Shown here: piece by piece, positions 24,001-33,000 of the stretch
How the letters are laid out: each line of letters opens with the position of its first letter
Numbering within the stretch: the first letter of the stretch is position 1
Origin: Undaria pinnatifida
Taxonomy: Eukaryota; Sar; Phaeophyceae; Laminariales; Alariaceae
NCBI GenBank assembly: GCA_012845835.1
Contig: JABAKD010000028.1
Location: forward strand, 1,743,501-1,807,500
Length of the DNA stretch: 64,000 bases
Direction of reading: 5' to 3'
Made by a program: the position numbers and the translations under genes
The notes under the pieces: model-generated
Databases searched by the model: none
What the model was told of the DNA's origin: nothing
What the model saw: only the letters and a program-made list of their open reading frames with translations

Positions 24001-27000
24001 TGTCCTCGTTGTATGATAATTATTGTGTAAATGACTTCCTGGCCGCATCATAATGATTTAAAAATAAAAAATAGTTTTGACGGCGATTATCACCCCTAGC
24101 TGACTTTCTTGTTGTATATTTTATATTTGCGTCTGGGTACAGGCGCGAGTTTTGAGGTGCTCTGCCTGGGGCGATGGTGGGATAGCCTAGAGCGCGCGCA
24201 GTGGCCACCTGAACAGGAGGCGGCCATCACGGAAGACTTCGAGGTGAGATTGGAAGGCGCCATATCCGACCTTGACAATCAACCTTACGAAAGGTCACAC
24301 ACGTCGGACAGAGGATGATTACCTACAGATCATCATGTGTAAACCTCGGACAGATCATGATCTGCCTAACGTAGATCGTACAAGATCTATGGTTTGGAAC
24401 ATGTGTACTGGTCGTACATACTCTGCAGATAAGGTGTACAAACAAGTAGGACAGATTTTGATCTGCCTAACCTAGATTGTACTATGCAGATCAATGGTGG
24501 GGAACATGTGTCGATCGTATATATCCTACATATAATGTGGAAACGTGTACAGATCGCACAGATCGCACCAGATCAGGGTATAAATCACACAGGTCGTACC
24601 AGATCAGTGTACAAAGCACAACAAGAGCCGGATTAAGAATGGGGGCACGAGCGGGACAACCGAAACCAAGCCGATGTTGGCTAATTCAACCATGTATCTT
24701 TTTTTGGCACATTATTTTTTTTTTTCGATCTCCCCTCCATGGAAGCACACTCCATCAGGTAAAATGCAATAAGGATAACACCAGCCGCCAACGTAAAACA
24801 TATCTGGGGGGGAGTAATTTATTCTGTTAACTACGGAATATTATTTTAGGTTGAGTCATTTTTTTCGGGATCCAGGGGATCCACGGAGACGAAATACAGA
24901 GTCGCAATTTGTTGTATATATCTTTCGAACTGCGTTGTATATTATCATTTTCTGTGGCTTAGGAGGGAGAGCAGCTGGCTGACATGTCTACCACAGTATC
25001 CAACTCTGCCTCATACCCACATGTCTTTGCTCATAAACACATCTCCCTCCCTCCACTGTCTGGGTTCTACTGTGCGAATTCTCGGACGACTGAGATACCA
25101 AATGGTCCAACACCATTGACTCCTCCACAACCGAGGTTACTCCGAGACCTCTACAGTTTACCCCATACAGTATCTTGACCTGGCTGTCTTTGCAAACCGT
25201 TGCCAGCTGCTAGTTCACGAGACACCTGTCGTGCATCGTCCGCACCATTCCGGGTGTACACCTTATATGCATCGAATTTCCACCTCCCTCCTCGCATTAT
25301 GACTCGTTCCGACACGTCACCTCTAGCCGCAAGCATCGAGGCACTTGCTATCCTCAGCGTGTGTAGAGCGTAGTCTTCGGGTTTTCGCCCCGACTTTTCA
25401 ACCATCTCTCTCGACGCTCATAACGCCTGACCATATCCCCACACTCTTACTTGCCTCCCTCGACGGTACGAGGAAAGTGGCGCGTGTTCAGGTAGAGCTG
25501 CAAAACATTACAGTAGTGCTACCATAAGAGCAACGGCTCCACCACCTTCACCCAACTCAGAGCACGGGCCCCGAACCTCGCTCCGGGTACGTACAATGAC
25601 GCTACCAACTTGAGCCTGGTCGCGTTTATGGCCGCGGAATAGCACCTCAATCCGATCGACATCAATCCGTTGAAGACGCCTCAACTGTCTGTCGCCAGAA
25701 GACAAAAACGCAACGTCACTTCGCGTGAGACAATGCGCTGGGTTCACCACACCTGAGCCATTGGCAAATACCTCATCAGACCTGGCTACGAAAAAGTAGC
25801 TCATGCCCAGACATAGCCAAAGCACTCTACCCCCAGAACCTCAGGAAGATATCAGTTCCTGCCCCTTGATCAACACATCCCACGATATAGGGAGCCGAAC
25901 CCGTGGCCGTGTTCCCGCCAATGTATGCGATCGTGAGATACCTTGCAATACACGCTTAATCAACGGCGACCGGATCGACAGCTCGATGCCAACATCAACC
26001 GAATGGATATATTGAATCGCAGCTAGCTTACTCGAAATAGATCAGGCTTGATTGTTCTGTAACGCACACCAAGCAGCGAAGTCAATCAAAGACCACACTT
26101 TGGCCTCCTCCGACTCACATGGTCGCATACACCGGTCCTGTGCGGTTAACCAACGAAAAGTGCACCAAGACCAAAAGCCCGACGCGTAAGTTCTGTCAGA
26201 CAATCTCACAACTGATCGACGGAGGTACTGGTGCCCAAAACTCCTGTGCAAAGATCTGCATCCGCTTGCCCCAAGTTCTGCTCCTGGTTGAGAAAACGAC
26301 CCCAACCTCGGCCGTACAAGCTGCACGTCATCCGCTGAAACCCCAGCTCGTTCGGTCGCCAAAGTTGGCCCCGCCAGCTGACGGAGCCCGCACCCCTATT
26401 CGTCGTCACTCTTGGACGAGTAAGCGGAGCTTCCACCTTTTCCGCTCCCGTCTCCGTCTCCCGACGCGGAAGCGCTCGGTACCGTGCGAACACCAGCCTT
26501 GGGTTTCTCGTGTGCGGCCCCACTGGCGCCTCCTCCGCTTTCCATCTGTTCGCGGGACTTGTCGGTCGGATCGTGGCGGTACTTGCACGGATCTCCCTTT
26601 CGTTCGAACCGGCATCCCCCCCGGGAGGCCCAACCGAAGGGCGGAAGCTGAGCGGAGTCTTCGTCCTTGCGCGCACGTTTGACCGCACGCCCTCCTTTTC
26701 CACGAGGTGCGACCGGTTCCTTGTGAACGTCGACGTGCTCCAGCCCGCCAGCGTCAATATAGACGCCAATCTTTGCCCAGGTGGGAACCACCGCTCCTGG
26801 CAATTCGCAGATCCCCGGCGGCTCGTGCCAGTCAGACTTAGCGGCGAGATCTGCGTCGTGAACCGCGGTCGACCAATCCTCTGGATCTTTGTTGATGAAG
26901 CGAACTATCCTCACCTTGTGGACCGGCATTTAAATCGCTTGGTGGTTAGCTTCGCCGTGTGATGTCACCATGTCAACACCGTCCTGGAAATGCGCGCGTA

Positions 27001-30000
27001 GCTCAACCCGCGCGTTTCCCGCCACCGAAGTAATGTCCCGCCCGATGACGAGAAACAACACCTTCGCCAGAATGGCGATCTGCTTTTCGATGTCGATGAT
27101 GCCGGCAGTGCCCGGTTCCGCCCCACGCGGCATAAACGCGGTGACATCATGCCCCGCTAAAGGGTTGACCTGTTCCACTACCGCAGAAGATGCCAGGGCG
27201 GTATTCTTCAATACCCTGTGCAGCTGGACCCTCGGCAATTAACCCCTTTGGCTTCTCACCACAAAGTATCCAAAACGCTCGAAGGTTGGGGTTCTTCCAA
27301 GCCGTGATCCTCTCCTTCAGCCACAACTTATCTGACATGCTACCGCGAGCGGAAGCCGCACCGTTATGCTGTCCCTGGTCACTGTTCCGCTCGTCAGCGT
27401 CTTGGCTGGCATGGATGTCATCCAGCACATTCTTGAGGTGCCCAGGCATGTCCTCAATATTTTCGAGCCGCCCCCCATTCTCGGCGGTACTCTTCTCAAT
27501 CTTTTCGAGCCGCCCCTCCGTTCTCGGCCGCAACGGCCTCGATCGCGTCAAGCCGATCGTTAACCGCCTCGCGGTGCACAGCGTATTCAGCTTGACGGAC
27601 TGAACGTTCGCCCGCGTTGGTGCTAGCACCACCCGACCGGCTGCTCGCACCACTCGACTTGCCGCCCATCGTGGTCGTCTCTGGCCACACCATGTCCTTG
27701 GGTCGAAATTAGATCTCTTGATAAACAAATCAACCCGCGAACGTGATACGAGGCCAGCGTTGATAGTGAGTGCAAGTTGTAAAAGGCCGGCCATAACTTT
27801 GCAGGGGGCCATAACTTCGCCTGTGGAACCAGGGTGACTCGCCATCACTGTAGATGCGGAAATACACGTACTTTTGGTTATTTTCGCTCGAGCAGCCAGC
27901 ATGGGCACAAACGCATATCATATTCGTGTATGTACTCCTTTGCTTATCAGACGAATTGCTTGATTGTTACCACTGCCTTGTTTGCGAACTGGTGTTTCAG
28001 CTAAAAAGTCAGTCAATTCGATTCAGAATATCAAATACTTTTGCGCCCCATCACAACCGCGCAAGGGGTGTCCGCAATAATACTTATATCTCCTGTCTGA
28101 TAACCATTACCACCAACACAAGGTAAATCATATCGAAAGATGGAATCGTACTGCAATTCCATCGTTGTCTTGTCACGACGTCGACACCACATGTATGCAT
28201 GTACCTGTTCCGCTGCTATACGGGGCGAGATTAATGTATCACTTTTTTTTTTAACGTATGCTATTTTTGTTTTTATAGTGCTGTTCAGTTAGGAAACAGT
28301 GTGAACATATTAATCTGCGCCCCATCGCAACCGCGTGAGAGGTACCAGCAAGATTATCCAGTGACAATGCACAGCTATTTAAATCGAGCATATACGTACT
28401 GCTATTCAGCAGACAAAACAATGTGATCATTCTGAAACATTCTGTGCCCCATCGCGACCGCACGAGAGGTGACCAGCCAGAATATAGATTTTCAATTTAC
28501 CCCGCCGCATTTTAGCGCTGTAAGATTTTTGCCGCATTGCCGCGACCTGTGAATTATGCCATTCATTTTCTTTCACCCAACAAGACGCAATTTCTGCCCT
28601 TGCGGTTGACTATGTACAAGTATCCACACTCAATTTCAGCTTGCGCTGCCGGGGTTGAAACGAAGACCACTGATAGGGACAGCTCACGCTATACCTACAA
28701 TGGGATCCGAAGGGTGCGCCAGCTAGCGTTGGGCTGCGAAAGCAACTGAGTCAAATCGACACACGACGCGTATGAAAATACATGGAAGTGTGGTGAGCTA
28801 AAGCTTTGTTTTTCCCCATCCGCCGGAGGATTAAAAAAAAAAAAAAAAAAAAATCTACACTCGAGACCTCTCGAGCGTTTGGCTGTGAAGAATATCTCTC
28901 ACCCAACCATGCGGGTGGGAAGTCATTCATTCATATTGCCACATTATATGCTTGTGTTCGCGCTCAAGAGCCCTCGAGTCGATCGTTTTTGGCTGTGAAG
29001 ATTATCTGTCACCCAGCAGTCCGCATGGGGAGTCACTCATTCATTATGACTCATAATATTTATCGTGCACGTACGATCGTTCAGCTGTAAAGATTATCTC
29101 TCACCCATTAGTCCGCGTGGGGAATCAGTCGTTCATTATGCCACATGATATATATCGTGCACGTAATCTGCAATTTTAATCTGCACCCCACCGCAAAAGC
29201 GCGATAGGTACCAGCAAGAGTTTTTCAGTTGCTCGGGATGAGCAATATATTACACGTATGACATCACGACTCACCCAACAGCAGTAATGTGAAGCGGATT
29301 TTTGTGGTCAACTTACATAATATATTAATTAGTCTGCGCCCAACGTGACGTAAAGCCATACGTATTCAGTTGATATTTCACCCAACAAGACGCAACTACT
29401 GCCCTTGCGGTTGACTATGTACAAGTATCCACCTTCAAGACCTCTCGAGCGTTTGGCTGTGAAGGTTTTCAATCACCCAGCCATGCAGGTGAGAAGTCAT
29501 TCGTTCATATTGCCATGTTATATACTTGTGTTCGCCCTCAAGACCCCTCGAGTCGATCGTTTGGCTGTGAAGATTATCTCTCACCCAGCAGTCCGCATGG
29601 GGAATCACTCGTTCATATGCCACATAATATTATCGTGCACGTACGATCGTTTGGCTGTGACCCAGCAGTCCGCATGGGGAGTCACTCGTTCATTATGCCG
29701 CATGATATTTATCGTGCACGTACGATCGTTTTGGCTGCGAAAGTTATCTCTCATCCAGCAGTCCGCATGGGGAATCACTCATTCATTATGCCACATAATA
29801 TATATCGTGCACGTACTCGTCGATCTGAACCTTTTAATCTGCACCCCTCCGCGAAAGCGCGATAGGTACCAGCAAGAAATTTTCAGTTGCTCGGGATGAG
29901 CGATATCTTACACGTGCAATGTTTTTGCGGCGCCTTGCCGCAACGTATAAACTCCATTGCAATAATAGGTGTAGTATGACATCACGACTCACCCAACAGC

Positions 30001-33000
30001 AGTATGATATCACGACGCACCCAACAGCAGTAATGTGGAGCGGATTTTCGTGGTCAACTTACAGACTATATGAATTAGTCTGCGCCCAACGTGACATGAA
30101 GCCATATTGAGACACCATCCGCCTGCTGCTGTAACATTTTTTTTTACTGCTACATGTGATCGAATGGCGGTAATATCGCAGACGTTTCGACCAACAGCAA
30201 TCCAACGCGTTTGTCTGCGGGTCCTTGTGTTCCAACACACCATGTACGTTTCAGCTATCCAACGCATTTTTCTGCGGGTCCTTGTGGTCAAACACACTAT
30301 GTACTATATAAACAAGTAAAATTTTGGCACAAAAGGTTTTTCGTTTTTCGCCTGATGAACTCCCCCAATGTGATACAAGATGCCATACGTACTCGAAATA
30401 TCGTTGTGTACCCACGCCCAGGCCGCCGAGAGTACGACCAGACATGATCCTTGTCACGACTACGAGCATCATCGTATCTCTGCCTCGATCGGCGGGAGAG
30501 TCCGATGATATCTCGTTGCTCCGATCTGTGATGCGCAGGTGCTTGATCATGATGTTGAATTTGTTGCTATTTCCCCGCTTTTTGTTTGTATGTTTGTTTT
30601 TGCACAAGCAACACAACTCGCTCGAACCGTTTCCAAACGCACACATACGCTCTCGGCCCACCAGCATCGGGGATTGAGTAGACAAATAACAACCCGTATC
30701 TGCACGTCGTATCATACCGGTCAAGGCGAGGCCCGTTGTCGACGCTTCCGCGCTCGCTTCCTGTGCCTCGGATGAAGCGCTTCGCCTTCGATGTTGCTTC
30801 TTGCTCTCGCTATTTGCCCGATTCGCCGTCTAGCGATGAACTCGAGAATCACGAAATCACGAATTATCTGGTCCTGTGAGCGACCGCTGTCCAGTTGTAA
30901 TCAACGTTCTGTCTGTTCGCGTGTTCTACCAGTCTGCCAGCACCGTCCCGTGTGGTATCGTATCTACTTGGTATCTCCACTATTAATAGCGCGATCAACC
31001 AAACAATGCCAGCTGCTGCTGTCACAGTAAGCTACGTACGTACTCCGCCCAAAAAAAGTATGAACCATAACGCCGAATTCTCTCTATGAACAACAAACAA
31101 CATATTATTCTTATCGGTTCCCGATAAGAATAATATTCGTCGTATCATTTAGCATTACGACGCAAGCACTAACTAAAGTTTTTCAGCCGATAGCCTTATG
31201 CGCTTTTCAGCCAACCCGCCTTGTGCAAGGCCTGTGAGTTGGCTGAACTTGGCAATCGAGTAATTTTTTACCTAAAGCCTGGGTGCAATTCCAACGCTTG
31301 TTGATTTTCATCGGATCTGATTACTAGTCGCCCGACTATTAATAGTAATGTATAGGTAGTGAAAAACGGTAATTGGTACCTGGCGGAGTTCGTTCATTTT
31401 GTCTGACTGGTTCTATGTTGGGTGGCGAGGTAAGCCAACCAACTGGTTTTAGGCTTTTGCGGCTAAAGCACATGGCGAACTACAATGATCCAGTCAGATA
31501 CAATAAACGAACTCCGCCAATTACCAATTACCGCTATTCATTACCTACCTGTACATTTTATGTTGGGTGGCGAGGTACGCCAACCAACTGGTTTTCGGCT
31601 TTCTCGGTGTAAAGCACATGGCGAACCACAATGAACCAGTCAGAAACAATAAACGAACTCCGCCAATTACCAATTACCGCTATTCATTACCTATAAATTT
31701 ACTATTAACAGTCGGCGATGTGTAAATAGATTCGGTGAAAATCGACAAGCGTAGGGAATTCTGAATGATACCCCTGCGCGATAAAAACGAAGGCACGTAC
31801 CGAGGGGAATGGACGACACCTGTGACCACGGCTTGTTCAGAAGCTGGAAAGAAAATATGAGATTAAAAGAAAAAAGAAGACAACGTACAGCCTGCCGTAC
31901 CCCTTGTGCTGCTGCCATTCGCTTCCGCCAATCGATTCTTCCGGTCCCTTTTTTCTCGGGCAGCGTCGAACGCGCGTCTTCGTCTTCGTTACTCGGCCTC
32001 TGCTCTGGCAGGGTGAAGACGTTTGCTCTTTTTCGTCGTGTGCCCACTACTTTTTTTTCTTCTTTCGATCGCCTTATGCCTATTGTCAGCCGTTCGCCTT
32101 ATGCTAGCTCTTTCGCTGCTCCTATTCGTTTCCCCATTTCTGACCCTGTTCTTCTTGGGCGGTGGCGGACGCGCGTTCTTTCCCTTCACTTTGCACCTCT
32201 GTAACAAGGCTTAGTTTGGGTAGTTAATTGGTTCACCTTTTACCAGTAGTGGAATGGACTCGTGCCCCATTACGTGCAAAAGATTCTGCCGAGGAGAGTG
32301 TCACAATACGTAACTGTTGTAGTTTGGGTAGATACTTTGTTAACCTCTTCACCAGCAGTAGAGTCCCTCAATAAGATGCTGGTGTGCCAGGGCATATTAT
32401 TGGGGGAAGCCGCCTTATTCATTCCAGGTTCTGAGTGCAGTTCCTCAGTCGCGCCAAGCGATTTTGACCGCCTTCTATCGGGATACCGCTTTACTCAGAC
32501 CGCCTACATTTAATCGGCGTTCCCGATGCAGTAGTAGATCAATACGGCCCCTACGAAAGTCAATGTCGTTATTTAAAATCTCCCCCGAGTGCATACTCGT
32601 GCTCTTGGGGACTTTCCGTGCGTAAAAAAAGACTAGCGGAGAGCGCGGTAGCATCAGTTAGCAAAATTGGATGACGACCAGAAATAGTTGATAAAACAAG
32701 AGGATTGCTGAACCGTACGCACGATAAAAATGGAGGCACGTACCGGGGGGGGGAGGTGAAGAGACCTGGGACAACGGCTTATCCAAAAGGTTGCTTTCCT
32801 CTTACGAGTTGAGCTGAAAAGTAAGGTGGTGATATAACAAAATAAATAAAATGGAGAATCCCAACTGTAGTCCAACGGACTAACACCCTCTAAACCTCAT
32901 CACCTCTGGTCTGGCAGGGTGCTTACGGCGACCGACGGCAAGAGCTGGTGTTCATCGGCCTGGGAATGAACGAGGAGGCAACGCGGGGCTCAATATCCGG

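Larger units (their letters stand above)
25151..27910 (-). mobile_element. Decayed Gag plus tyrosine-recombinase element (DIRS- or Crypton-like)
   Basis: On the minus strand a Gag-like part (27910-26396) precedes a tyrosine recombinase (26365-25151). No reverse transcriptase lies between or next to them, so this is either a DIRS-type element that lost its RT or a Crypton-like element. Frameshifts break both parts. I did not find terminal repeats at either end. It is antisense to the host gene, like the LTR element of intron 3. Confidence 0.7.
24244..32917 (+). other. CobW intron 12, about 8.7 kb
   Basis: Contents: GATC-rich repeats (24300-24620), a decayed Gag/tyrosine-recombinase element (25151-27910, antisense), tandem repeats (28300-30110), a perfect 16-bp hairpin (31102-31136), an inverted-repeat element (31334-31714) and a direct repeat pair (31770-32850). 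Stretches 24620-25150 and 30110-31100 hold nothing recognisable. Confidence 0.8.
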
